Positions 39,951-52,093 of a stretch of 64,000 nt of DNA are shown here, piece after piece. Every line of letters begins with the position of its first letter. The stretch's first letter is position 1. Source of the DNA: Vermamoeba vermiformis (Eukaryota; Tubulinea; Echinamoebida); NCBI GenBank assembly GCA_045837725.1, contig JBEWZL010000013.1, positions 310,001 through 374,000 on the forward strand. The letters run 5' to 3'. The notes beneath the pieces are model-generated. The model worked only from the letters and a program-made list of their open reading frames with translations, made no database searches and was not told the DNA's origin. A program made the translations under genes and the position numbers.

Positions 39951-40748
39951 ATGAGACGGAACGCTGCCCGTTTGGACCTATTATTTAATTACCTTGGTGT
40001 CCGTGATGAAAAGACTGGCCAGTTTGTCCTTGAAAGATCCTTCTTTTTGGGCAATTCAGGCTACTTCCTGCTTAGTACTGAGGCACACGCTATTTTTTTA
40101 AGGAATGGCAAGTCTTGCTTAGAGTAAGTGAGGTTTTTTTAACGAGGATCCAATTTATTTACTAAAAATAAATAGAAAATTGCAAAAAAGAGGCTGGTTT
40201 CGACTTGACTTGCAAGTTAAGGACCCCGATGTGGCCAGCGAGTTGCACGCCAACAAATTCCTGCTATTTTACGACAAGAATGAGCTGGTTAAGCCACATA
40301 ATGAGACAAATTTTCTCAAAGGGTGGAAAAAAGGTAATAGCTTCAACTACTTTGTTGTACAAAATTGATAGGTTATTCAACAGCGAAGAACCCACTGTCA
40401 AGAGAGGAAAATGCAAAGCTAAACATAGAACTTCAACAAAATATTGACGAAAATGTTTTGAACGAGATCCTCGACAAAATTCATCACTGGCGGGAAGAAG
40501 GAGCGCAGTACTTTGGGCTACCAGAAGACTGGAATTCAAGCCCACTCAAACCAGTCAAAGAAAAGCAGATCCTTCTGGTGCCCGAGGTTTTGAGGGCGCA
40601 CAGAAGAGCCGCCGCCAAAACAAAGGCGAAACAGCAGCCAAGCCAATTGCAGACCAATGAACAGTTTGAAGCAATAGAATTGGAGAATCTGCCTGAAGTT
40701 ATTCAAGACAAGGAATATGATTTCAATGCAGATCTACCTTGGTGCTAA
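39951..40748 (+). CDS. Orphan protein, function unknown
   Basis: Starts at ATG 39951 (MRRNAARLDLLFNYLGVRD), three exons. Exon 2 starts at an AG/AAAA junction and carries QKRGWFRLDLQVKDPDVASE and FLLFYDKNELVKPHNE; the second intron is only about 36-39 bp. The last exon encodes KIHHWREEGAQYFGLPEDW and a Lys/Arg/Gln tail. About 235 residues, mixed alpha/beta. No recognised family; no membrane segment. It is divergent from ECH1 across about 240 bp and convergent with NSF. Confidence 0.55.
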
Positions 40749-40779
40749 CAAGTAAAGTTTATTTAGATTAATACAACTA

Positions 40780-43596
40780 CTACTTAAAGATGGTCGAGTC
40801 AAATGAGTCTACTGACTCACCGTAATCGGCCATACACTCGATGAATCGCTCCACAACAGAGTTTCGGTTTGTAGACTGTAGAGCCATTTCTGCAATCATA
40901 ATGAGCTTCTTGACCGGCAATGCGCCCTTGAACACCGACTTGAGGCGCGCCAACTCTTCGTCGCTGAAGCCACCCAACTCGCGCAACACTTGCACGGCTT
41001 CAGTGCCACCATTGACTGACGGCACTGACAGCACGGCATTGAACACAGCAGTCAGCTCCATGCCTCTGAGCACTTCCTTGGTGCTTGTAGTTCCAATGAC
41101 GAGCAACTTGCGGCCCTTGGGCGGTGCTTTCTTGAACAGCACCAACAGTGTTTGCAGCACCAAGTTTGAGAAGCGCGGACCAATTGGAGTGAACTCGAGC
41201 AAGCGTTCAATGTCATCTACTATGATCAAACTAAGCTGCGACTTGTAAGCGTCCTCGAACACCTTGGAAATCTTCGCAGCCTTGCCCATTTCGTTGTAGC
41301 CAACCAATGACTCGGGGCTGAGCAGCTTGACGTAAGGGAAGTCACTCTCCATTGCAAGCTTGGCTGAGAGTGCAGTCTTGCCGCTGCCAGTAGGACCTTC
41401 CAAGAGCACGGAGACGAGTGGTGTGCGGTCACTGTTCTTGACTTGTTGCACGAACAACTTGACAGCGTCGTACAACTTCTCGAATGATTCACCGTACGAG
41501 ATGACACCGTTGCTGATGCACATCTCCAAGTCATCTTCACTCACACCAAAGTTGGGCTTGACTTCAGACAAGGCGCGCATAAAGTCTTCGCGCATCACTT
41601 TGACAGTCTCGGGATTGATTGTCTTGGTCGGGTTCTCCGGGTCGATTTGACGTTGCAAAGCAAAGGACGAGGCACTGCGCACGAGACCCTAATGAAGACA
41701 TTGTGAGCATCAACAATGACGTATTAATATCGAGAATAACGTACTTCTAACTCGGCACCGCTGAAGTTCTTAGTGAGCAATGAAATCTCCATCAAATCAA
41801 CGTCAGGACCAATCATGTTGTTCGATTGCATGTGCAGGGTCTTGATCTTCAAGATTTGATGACGACCCTTCTCGTCAGGCAAACCAATCTCCATGTGCAC
41901 TTCGAGACGACCAGGACGCAACAAGGCTTCGTCGATCAACTCCTTTCTGTTGGTCATACCAATCACGAGCACGTTGTTCACCTCTTCAACACCATCGAGC
42001 TTGGCCAACAACTGATTGACGACGCTGTCACCGACACCAGTGCCTGTGTTGCGCGCACCTCGTTCTTTGCAAATAGCGTCGAGTTCGTCGAAAATAATAA
42101 TGTGAAGGTTGCTCTCGTCACCCTTCTTTTTGTATTCATCTTCAGCGTCCTTGAACAAATTACGAATGTTTTCTTCTGATTGACCGACAAACTTGTTCAA
42201 AATTTCAGGACCGTTGACTGTGCAGAGCGTTAGAACCATTGTTAAAAAGTCGATTATAAGCTTTCAAGTACATACCAATCTTGGGCTCGTGGGCGTTCAA
42301 CATTTTACCGATTTGACGAGCAATGAGTGTTTTACCAGTACCAGGAGGACCGTACAAGAGGAGACCTGTCACGAGTGTCAAACCGAATGTCATACGCGAA
42401 CACGTGCGTGTCACTTACCCTTGACGTGCTTGATGCCTAATTTAGTAACAAACTCACGAGGGAAGACACGTGAAGCGAAGGCACGACGGAAGATGTCAGC
42501 AATTTCTTTGTCGAGACCTCCGATGCCCATCTTTTCAAAGTTGAAATCTGGTCTGAAGATGGCAACTGCAGCACTGTTACAAATGCGCGGTGAGTATACA
42601 ACGCGATGTAGTACTATGCACTGTGACGTACTTGGGGTTGCCAGTGATCTTGACGGTGCCTGTGCCAGCCTGGGCGAATTCGAGTTCAGATTGTTGCACG
42701 AGAAGACCGCGCTTGGGGACACGTCTGGTGGTCTTGGCCTCTTTCTTTTCGTCTTTCTTGCCTGACAATTGTTCGAGGTCCACGACTTGCACCTCGAGCA
42801 CGGTGAACATCACATTGACGCTGTTCACATCGCAAACGAATTTTTGACCTAATTCGGGCAATATTTAGTTTCGGTCAAATTCAATACCAAATCTTTTTGA
42901 ATAATTGCGCTGATTGAATATGATCACGTACCGACAGTAAAGAATTGATTGGTAAAGTTTCTGCGAACAATTTCTTCGAGCTTCTTGGCCTCGAATACTG
43001 GAGGGCCACCATTTGTTTTGGAAAGCAAATCCACTTCGAGTTTCAGTGAACTAAGGAAGATATTGCTCTTCTTGGGCTTGAATAATTTGCATGACACGGG
43101 TTCACCAAGAGAAACCTCCAAGCAGCGACGTTGAGGGTTGCTGAATCCGATCGCTCCTTTTTCCAATCCCTTGTGATCTCTATGCAATAATAAAACCGTA
43201 AATAATCATTATTGATGTGAGATGTTATTTTTCTATCAGCTAGATTAAAAATTTTTGAAATTTAGGTAAAATATTTTCCGTTTATTGTTTTTCAAACGAT
43301 CTAGTTATTATTAATGTAGTAATCGTCAATAAACGTCCAAAATTATCCGACATAAATTATTTGCCATTTAGTTTCACTTACTGGAACGTAAATACGAAAT
43401 TTTTCACTTTGAGGTAATTTCCTTGAGTCAGCGGAGTAGCTTCAGTGCTAACACGCGCAGAAAGTGCCTTAGCGTCCTCAGTGCTGATATATGCAAAGTT
43501 GGTGTACACTAAGCTTTCGCTGGGGAGCTTAGCGACTTTGAGTTCAAGGGATGAAGATGAGCTTCGAGTGGGAGCTGGGGTAGTTGTCTTGCTCAT
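40780..43596 (-). CDS. NSF: N-ethylmaleimide-sensitive factor (NSF)
   Basis: Minus-strand gene from ATG 43596 ([18 protein letters not shown]) with several short introns. The N-domain has [26 protein letters not shown] and [15 protein letters not shown]1 carries [54 protein letters not shown] and [18 protein letters not shown]2 has [18 protein letters not shown] and [20 protein letters not shown]. This is the SNARE-disassembly AAA+ hexamer of membrane traffic. Full length. The stop TAA is at 40780-40782. Confidence 0.96.
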
Positions 43597-44045
43597 CTTT
43601 TAGATGTGTTGTACTACGTGAAGAAATATTTTGTTAAAACGAAAAGCTCCCGGTTGGACTTTGATGACGGAACAAAAACATTCCGCCATAAAATTGATAA
43701 AAGATCTTACTTGAAAAGCTGACGCAGTTTATTCAAAAGAGAAAATAGTTACAGTACTGTACAAGGGCTTAATGGAAATGATTAGACGATTGCCAGAAAG
43801 TTACCTGGTGTTCTTCAGATCGAGATCTAGTCAAGCCGAGAGTGCGTTCGGTTGCCGAAAAATAAGATAAATAGGTAATGGTCAATATTAACGATGGCTC
43901 TTTTATTATCTTACGCTCTCAGTGGCCATTCAACGCGAGAGCCGCGAGCAAATTCGATTCACAGATCCGAAGCCGTCTCGCTCTGTACAAAAGAAGTATA
44001 ATATAATACATTAAGGAATCGTGTGCATCACCTGATTCGATCACA
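43597..44045. other. Intergenic region
   Basis: This 449 bp gap is the 5' flank of NSF and the 3' flank of the PRP4 kinase gene. It is AT-rich and I find nothing coding. A 5'-untranslated intron of NSF is possible but not shown. Confidence 0.45.
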
Positions 44046-46202
44046 TTAAGCCACAGGACCCTCGGCCTGTCCGTCAGTAGTCGGAGCATTGGTCGCGGGT
44101 GCAGCAGTCGGCGCTGGGGGCTTGGTGAACTCGGTGAAAAACGCGTGCTTGAGTGCCTCTTCAGGAGTGATGCGCTTGGCTGGGTCAATCGCAGTGCACT
44201 TGTCAATGAGGTCCGCTAGCAACGAGACCAACTTCTTTTCTTGATCTGAAATGTCGTCGCTGTAGCTTTGCAGCAGTTCTGTGTTAATGTTGCGTGTCTG
44301 CTTGATGCTGACTGTGTGCACCTTCTCAAAGATCTTGCTGGTCACTGGATCCACCAGACGCTCTTTGAAGTTGAGGTTGTCGTCAAAGTGCACAGGGCGC
44401 AAGCGACCTTTCTGCAACATCTTCTTGGGGAACTTGCCCTTGCACTCCATGATCACCTTCAAGTGGTGGTTGTTGTTCTTAGATTGGAACATAAACTTGC
44501 CGCGTGCAAGCTCGTACAACGTGCAGCCAAGTGAGAAAACATCGATTGGGAAACTGTAGTCGAGACCAAGAATAATCTCTGGGGCTCTGTAGTAACGACT
44601 CACCAAGTAACCATTGTAAATATCGGGCTCCAATGGATTGTACTCGTAAGCACTGCCCAAGTCAGCGAGTTTGACCGTGCTCTTGTCCTTCACGAGAATG
44701 TTGTCAGGCTTCAGATCAGCGTGAATGATGTTGTTCCTCTTGAGCAGCAGAAGAGCCTTGAACAACTTGAATGCGTAGACACGCACGGCCTTGACACCGA
44801 GACCAACGCGGTTACCGTACTTCTTGACCAGTTCACGCAAGTTCATATCCATAGGTTCGAACACCAAGCACAATCGATCGCGGTCCTCGAAGTGATCTAG
44901 CAACTTGATGGTGTTGTAGCGTCCTTCAGGATCAGCTGCGCTCAGTTGAGCCAAAATTGCCATCTCCTTTTGACCGGCACGCTTCATGTGATCGTTGTTT
45001 CGCAGCAATTTAATGGCGACAGTCTGACCAGTCGTCTCGTCAATTGCTGACAACACGTTGCTGAACACACCTTTGCCGTGATGTCCAGTCACTTGGAATC
45101 TGTTGTTCAGTCGTTCACCAATGCGGTATCTGTAGTAGCCTTGTTCATCTTCTGAAGGATCAGCTTCGCGCACGTTGAGGGTCTTGAACTTAGTTCCCTT
45201 GGGCACTCTGTCGTCCTCCACACTGTCGCCACTGTCGTCAGCAAACATGTCGAATCCATTGTCTTCTTCTTTTTTGACTTCTTTCTTCTTGAAATCGTTG
45301 TCAGGCACGTCGTTAGAGATCTCATCAAAGACGTGCTGTGTCATAATCAACTCGGGCTTGACGTAACCATTAGCTTCTTCTTTCTTCACGCCATTAGCCA
45401 CCGGCTCAGCCTCCACTTCAGGCTTCGTGTCTACCTGCATTGGCTCGGGCTTGACTTCAGCTGCCTGGTCGTCAGATGGCTGAGCATTATTTTTGGCGTA
45501 CTTAGCCAGAATAGCCATGCGCCGCTCTCGTCGTTCGCGAATGGCTCGTTCTTCGTCGGTCTCGCTCGTGGCTGATTTGAGCTGTTCTTCGACTTTCTTT
45601 TTGAACTCTTCCTCATTCTCCTTTTCTTGTTTGGGCGTAGGTGCTGCAACTGCTTCTTTTACGTCGCGAGGCGTGTCTTTCTCTCGTCGCGCACTATCAC
45701 GAAGAGTGGATGAGTCACTGGTTTTATTATCACCATATGAATATCTCGAACGTTTTTCAGGCCTCTCACGAGATTGAGACCGACTATGAGACCGAGATCT
45801 CTTCTTACTACTTCTCTCCCGCTCGCGGGATCTATCTCTTGACCGTCGATCCTTATCATCTCGATGCGATCGGCTGTGGTGCCTATCTCTGTCTGAGCGG
45901 TCTCCATGTCTGTCCTTTTCCCCGATGTCGCGGCGGTGGTCTTTGTTATCGCGCTCTCTATCGCGCTTACCTTCTTTATCGTAATGACGATCTTCCTCTC
46001 TAAATTGAAAATAATATTAGTAGCTGTAAATAAGTTATAAATATGCATTAATTATATGTGGTATATTTGAGTACCAAATAAATTTTACCGAGCCTAAATT
46101 AACCGAGATGCCAAATCTTTCTCGGCGTTTACGAAATTATTGATCTGCCACTGGTTGATACTACCTCGAGGATTTGTATGAAGAACGATCAACTTGTAAC
46201 AT
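44046..46202 (-). CDS. PRPF4B: PRP4-type splicing kinase (PRPF4B-like) with an RS domain
   Basis: Starts at ATG 46202 (MLQVDRSSYKSS), spliced to an exon with Arg/Asp/Ser-rich repeats such as RHHRDIGEKDRHGDRS and SRERERSS, the RS-like head of PRP4 kinase. The kinase part has VTGHHGKGVFSNVLSA, the catalytic loop HADLKPDNILVK (HADxKPDN is a PRP4 signature), and RAPEIILGLDY. The metal motif reads DLGSA where PRP4 normally has DFGSA. PRP4 kinase phosphorylates U4/U6.U5 proteins during spliceosome activation. C-terminal tail is Pro/Ala/Thr-rich. The N-terminal exon of 38 bases was inferred from phase and could be different. Confidence 0.9.
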
Positions 46203-46852
46203 ATTTAGTTGAGTTGTGGTTGACGGTAAGGAGAGAATGAAAAATGATTGAGATAAGCGTTTTCTTTGCTTTTGTCTTTACGGACACGAGAGCAACCTAC
46301 CCGCAATTTGAACGACGCTAACTCATTGCACCCTTGAGCTAGCATTACACGTCAAGTATTATTGTCGGTGTGGAGGACATTACAAAAGGAAATCCGGGGG
46401 TTTGATCATCGGGATTGGACAGGCCAATAATTGGAAATAATCGCTAGAATAATTATTATTCCAACGTGCTTACACCAAGTGCAGAATAATCGAACAATTC
46501 TCACTGCTTCAGAAATAGCTAAAATTATCAGATTTGATTGGAGGGGTCAATCCGCAACGGACAGCAATGAAGAGAGTCGCCATACCACATATGACGGCAT
46601 TATATTACTATGAATATTAACAACGCGATATAAATTAATTTAAGGGCTGTTGATCCTCGAGCTCTTGGCAATGGGCAACGGTCGTCCTTACGCGGGTGAC
46701 CACTTGCTTAGCCTCTTGCGTTCCTTTTCACCCACGATTCGTTGCCTCGTGTGGCTCTATCCAAACTTTTCTTGCTTTCGCTGGCCTAATAACCAAACCA
46801 CAACAAATTTGGCGCAGATCTGGCATAAAATGAAAATTTTGGACTCGTTCAG
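46203..46852. other. Intergenic region including the U2 snRNA 5' flank
   Basis: This 650 bp gap runs from PRP4 kinase to U2. The last 200 bases (about 46650-46830) are richer in C and T than their surroundings and should contain the snRNA promoter; I cannot point to a known promoter box. No coding frame. Confidence 0.45.
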
Positions 46853-47045
46853 ATCACCTTCTCGGCCTTTTGGCTATGATCAAGTGTAGTATCTGTTCTT
46901 ATCAGTTTAATCTCTGATAGCTGGTCTATGGACCGGCACAAGATTAAATTTATTTTTTGAGAGGGATGCAGTTTAAAAACCTGCAGCTTGCTGTGGGTTC
47001 TGTATCGCGGATCTTCTCGGCATTGCACAATATGGCCTTGCTAGG
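46853..47045 (+). ncRNA. U2 spliceosomal snRNA
   Basis: The 5' end reads ATCACCTTCTCGGCCTTTTG, almost identical to U2 in animals. The branch-site recognition sequence GTGTAGTATCTGTTC follows, then the SL II region TTATCAGTTTAA and CTCTGATA. A stem-loop (GCTGGTCTATGGACCGGC) and an Sm-like site (ATTTTTTG in ATTTATTTTTTGAG) come next, and a GC-paired stem (GCAGTTTAAAAACCTGC) and an ATTGCAC loop near the 3' end resemble SL III and SL IV. The 3' end is set by analogy to the usual 190 nt. It pairs with the intron branch point; the unchanged recognition sequence implies a standard branch-site code. Confidence 0.93.
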
Positions 47046-47381
47046 TCCACCTCCACTTACAAAATATCAAAAAATAATAAAACGGGGGGCTTTGGGTAAC
47101 GGGATAAAGGGAGATCAGGGGTTGTAACGGAATATAAGGAGATCCGATTGCGATTGGTTTATGCCTTAGTGCAACGGGGCACTGGGATAAGGTTGCTTGA
47201 TGGTATCGGGTCTGTATGGGTTGGATTGCACTCTCAACCCTCGCTTACTCATTACGTTGATGTACCACGAACCGAGTTTGATCCGACAAACACAACGAAA
47301 TTTTGGAAAGGATTCTTCGCTTTTTTATCACGCAGATCACAACATATGACGAGTAATACTTGATATTAGTCATCTATTGTA
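47046..47381. other. G-rich region downstream of U2 snRNA
   Basis: This 336 bp stretch is unusual in having G-runs and GGGATAA-like words on the plus strand at about 47083-47200 (ACGGGGGGC, GGGATAAAGGGAG), unlike the AT-rich flanks elsewhere. It could be a 3'-end or termination region of U2, or an unrecognised noncoding RNA. No coding frame. Confidence 0.4.
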
Positions 47382-48930
47382 ATGTTTTTTGATACCCAGA
47401 ACGTAGTTACGGTAAGGAACGAGCTGCCACGAAATTGAATTTGTGTCTTGGCTTTGAAAATTGTTTTTTTCCCGAATGGTAAATTTATAAATACGGAAAT
47501 AATAAGTCAAGTCGATAATCCTTTAGGATTAAATAGTAATTTTCGTTTTCAATTTATTCGCAATTTTTTGACGTGTGTTTAAGGAACGCATCCGGCGCTG
47601 CTTTGAGAATCAAGAAGAAACTCTTACGTTATCTTATACAAATGCCACTGCAGTGCCAGAACAAATATCAACCTTGACGCATCTGAAAAGGTTGGAATTT
47701 TGTTACAACTCGCTGATCACCATTCCTGACGAAGTATTTGCTTTGACTCAACTCAAAGTGCTCACGTGGGGCAATGGACTGTTAAATATTTCACCTTCAA
47801 TATCACAGCTGCAACAACTCGAACAGCTCAATCTTTCTACCAACAAACTCACGCGTCTGCCGAGTGAAATATCATCACTGACCAATTTGACACTGCTCAA
47901 TGCACGGTTAAATCCAACGGACGAGCTGCCTGATAGTCTATTCACTTTGACGAAGATGCAAGAGCTGTACATGTCTGCGAGTGTATTGACGCAGATCCCG
48001 AGTGGCATTGGGTCATTCACTAATCTGAGGGTCCTATCGCTGTCTGACAATAAGATAACGGAGTTGCCTGACACTCTTGGCGAGTTGACAGCATTGCAAA
48101 CACTCAACTTGGGCAACAACAAATTCAACACGTTGCCCGAGTCGCTCTTCTCGCTCAACAACTTGCGCGAGCTCGTGCTGGTTAACAACATCTTGCACGA
48201 TGTTAGTGGCATTGAAAGACTCGGACTGACAAAGCTAGCTATTGGAGGCTCGGGGGCCAGTCCGATACCACTCCCCTTGAAAGAATTTCCGACCCCCTTT
48301 CTGCAGCTCACTTCGCTCTATCACCTCGAACTGCGACACACTGATGTGCAAGCTATTCCCGACGAGTTTTATCAACTCTCGCACTTGACGTACCTGTCAG
48401 TCAGCTACAATGGCCTGAAGACATTGCCAGACTCATTCTCCAAGCTGACCTCGCTGCTCAAGTTCTTCGCATTGGGCAATCTGTTCACTGAAATACCACC
48501 AGCACTGATGCAATTGACCAATCTCAAGTCACTGTCACTCGGCAAGAATTCAATTCGCAAGATCGACCATCAAATCTCGAAGCTCGTGAATCTGTCACAG
48601 CTGTCACTTGGCGAGAATAATCTGCGCTACGTGTCACCAATGCTGTCGTGCTGTCAACACGTCAGTAATTTGAACCTGTCCAGCAACAACATTTGCACAC
48701 TGCCCAGTGAGATTGGTGAACTGAAGAACTTGCGCTTTTTGTCGCTACGAGGCAATCCGTTGGCATTTATCCCTCCAGAAGTTGGATTTTTGACGAGTTT
48801 GAGGCTCGTTCGATTCGATAAATCGAAGTTTCCTAAAAAGGTAATTACTCATCGCACCGACTTCGAACAGTTCGTTGTACATAGTGATTTATATGACCAC
48901 GAAGACGATGACGACTCGTTTGTCGTGTAA
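47382..48930 (+). CDS. Leucine-rich-repeat protein
   Basis: Most of the protein is one exon with about 17 LRRs of the 23-residue type (LxxLxxLxLxxNxLxxLPxxI), for example LTNLTLLNARLNP and LGELTALQTLNLGNNKF. No kinase, GTPase (Roc) or membrane segment is visible. The ORF begins with GTG, so I propose a small first exon at 47382-47411 (MFFDTQNVVT) joined across a 170 bp intron that ends TTTAAG at 47583; that joins ACG to GAA in frame. The C-terminus is Asp-rich (HEDDDDSFVV). Similar plain LRR proteins (SHOC2-like) act as scaffolds, often for Ras signalling; that link is inference only. Confidence 0.75.
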
Positions 48931-49041
48931 TCGTTACGTGGTGCTTGTAGCATAATTTCTTGTAAATAAAACTTGACCGACATATCCGCAATAGTGTTTA
49001 TTAATTATGGTACAGGGTTTAATATTACGCAAAATACTACT

Positions 49042-51807
49042 CTACATGGCTTTAGGTGAATCAGTGGTGTCTCGACCGCCGATCAGCTCGGGCTCGGACA
49101 TGATCGAAGCCTTTTCGGCCTCCAACAGTTCAGCCCACTGAGTGCGGTTCTTACCGAGGATTCCTAGCGGCACTTTAACTTCAGGTAGCAGGTCTGTTAT
49201 ACTAGAGAACAGAGGGGCCACTAAAAAGTCAATAAAGTTGAGCTGCATCTGCGGCAGCGAGCTGTTGCCTCGATCCATAAAAGCGCTGACTTTAATGCAC
49301 CTAAAGGTCCAATTAGCTTCTATATTACTAGTGCACTATGTAGTCTTGATATTACCTTTCTTTTTCTTTGTCACCTTGCATGAAAAATTCTTCTTGCACC
49401 ATCCGCGCCCAATACTTGGCTACGGGGAAAGTGCGCGTAGGATTAGAGACATCAGCGCACTTCATCAAAGCAACCACTAATATGCCACGATGATCATCGT
49501 CTTCGCGTTTAAATCGATCGCCTTTGAGTACGTTCTAAATATAAAATCGGCAATTAAGGCGCAGTTCTATAATTAGCTCCATAAAGTTTGGTACTAACCT
49601 GCATCTTGGACACAAATTCAACGTGGTAAGTCAAGTCTGTAGCGAGGATAATATCCACGACAACTTTTCTGAATCGTCGGAACTCATCTGGGGTCAGACC
49701 TTTTAATAGATCGAATTTCAGCAATAACTGAAAGCCGGATGAGCAGTGATGGTTCTCAAGCACCGATCTGAGGAGAAGTAGGTTAACATGGCTTAATATC
49801 AATCATGACGCTAGTATTACCTGTCGTTGTATCTCAAAGCGAGTTCTGAAAGTGTTTGGATTTGGAATGCATTGTTCAAGCCAGGGTGATCCACGTCGTG
49901 CAGTAGTGCCGCGAAGAACAAAGCCAATATTTCAATCGAGTTCAAATACTCCGAGGCCTTGGCACGCGTTACCAGCAAGTAACACATGTGAACTGCGCAT
50001 CCATACAGTTAACCGACTGTTTTGAAATAATAATTATGAGTTACTTACTGCAGTCAAAGGCATGCCTGAAGTTGTGGTAGGGATTGCTGCAATGATAGTT
50101 CTTTTTGAGCTCCACCAAGAAATGTCTGAAAGCCGCAATGTCGATCCGATGCAAGTCGAACAGATTGAAGTCGCGGAATATCTCCACGACGAGATTCATC
50201 AGCGACTCCTCGTTGTCGAAGCTCCACACATCAAACTCCCAGCTGCGCAGTTGTTCGGTAGTTTGCGAGTCGATCGGCTTGACCCAGAACGAACTGTCGA
50301 ACACATCGGTGTCTTTGTCGCTGCTAAATAGGCTGTGTTAATATAGCGCTAGGTGGTAGATAGACGCGCAGATGAGGATGTTAGATTCGATGAGCTTACT
50401 CAGTGACCGAGAGTTCAGATGTGAGCCATGTTCGCGTCTGTGGATCAACGTCCTTGCGACTCAAGTAGTTGTCGAGTGCGGGCTTATATAAGTTATGACT
50501 GGCTTTGAGTGCTTTCAATACATTGACTAGCGCGTCTCTCACCTAATTTAGTCCAAATTAGAAAATAAGTTACTCCGATAAACATCAGATTTCCTTTTAT
50601 GGTTATTTTTGGGCCGCTAATAACCATAGCTTCAAATATCTTCAATGGATTACTTACCTCGTTAGAAACGCCGCTATTGTTAATTAATTTCCCCACGGTG
50701 TCGCTAATAATCATAATTGGTGCTTGGATCGCGGCAGTCATTTCGTCCTTCAAAGTATCAATCTCTTGACGCAGCATGGAGACAGTCTCTTGCTAAATAA
50801 GGCGATTAGATCAATATCAACGCACAAAGACTATTGCTGAGTTGAAGACTTTCGTAACAAACAAAAAATCGCCAGAAATGGAAATTGTTAATAATTAAGA
50901 AGAGATTTAGACGAGAGTTCGATCTAATGAGGCTATGACTTGCGTATAATAGTATGCCCTACCATCTCTTTCTTTTGACCTTTCTCGAGCTCGTACATCC
51001 CGACCAATTTTTGTTCTTGCCGTTTGCGCCAAACATTTTGCCATAAGTTTTGAACTTGCTGTTGACGCACTGGCTTGACAATATAGTCCGTGGCACCCTT
51101 GGATAGGCACTGATACACCAATTGTAGCTCTTCAATCGCTGACATCACTAGAACACAAAAATTAAATCCTAAGAACGGGATCTAGCCGGGCATAAAATCA
51201 TTCAAATGTTCAGATCCGTCAAAAAAGGTTAGTATATGTTTGTATCACTAGTATCGATCTACTTTAAATGTTGCGAGTGACTTACTAATGACAGGGATTT
51301 GTCTAAGTTCTGGATCCGCCATAATCTCTTGCAATAATTCTATTCCATCCATTTCGGGCATTTTAATATCCGATATTACTACGCTGTATCTAGATTTGTC
51401 TTCGTTCAACAATTTTAACGCTTCTTTGGCACTTCCAACGTTTGTCACATCTGCAACAAAAACGAATTTATTAATAATCGGGTCAATAATTATTTAAAAT
51501 TAAATATCCTGTGCTTATAATAATCATCAGCTTTGCTATATTGACATTGCTCTGCAGATTTAATTCCGAATTTACAAATAATTGAATTACTGGCGTCACA
51601 ATATTTACCTTGATAACCGCATTTCTTTAATATCTTTTGAACAACTATCCGTGATGTCTTTTCATCGTCTACTACCATAATGTGGATATCGCGAGGATCA
51701 AAGCTCATCCTTCTACTGCTGCCGCGTCCTTCCAAATACCGACGCAGCTTTTCCTCTGTTTCCTCAATATCCATCTCCATGGCGGGTTCTTCGTTGTGGT
51801 GGTCCAT
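49042..51807 (-). CDS. RegA-type response regulator / cAMP phosphodiesterase
   Basis: Starts at ATG 51807 (MDHHNEEPAMEMD). A receiver domain comes first: HIMVVDDEKTSRIVVQKIL (acidic pair), the acceptor Asp in VVISDIKMPEMDG, and Lys in DYIVKPVR, all retained. A helical linker follows (about 50790-51100), then a class I phosphodiesterase: YHNFRHAFDC, the metal motif HDVDHPGLNN, then VLENHHCSSGF and MKCADVSNPTR. This receiver-PDE order is that of Dictyostelium RegA, where a His-to-Asp phosphorelay turns on cAMP breakdown. A cognate histidine kinase or phosphotransfer protein is not in the window. Confidence 0.92.
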
Positions 51808-52093
51808 TGTGGAGGGTGTTCGCAATGCGCGGAACCAGAATTAATCAAAAAAGAAGTGCGGTGGAAAATTACCATAAAAGGAGAAAATTTAGTTTGCGGG
51901 ATCTTCGCCGAACCTTAGGCTGTTAAAGACTAGCTTTCATGAAGTACGCATCCTATCATTCGGGAGTATCGATTTATCGCCAAATTTTAAACGGATCTAA
52001 AATTAGTTTTCGGCGGATCTATTGTTGTTTTATAAATAGCAATTTATTTTGTTTTATTACATGACTTCCGCATTCTTGTATTATTATAGGCAC

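Noticed and set aside
46431-46613. Short plus-strand ORF upstream of U2
   Set aside because: No family match, AT-rich composition, and it is in the flank of a small RNA gene.
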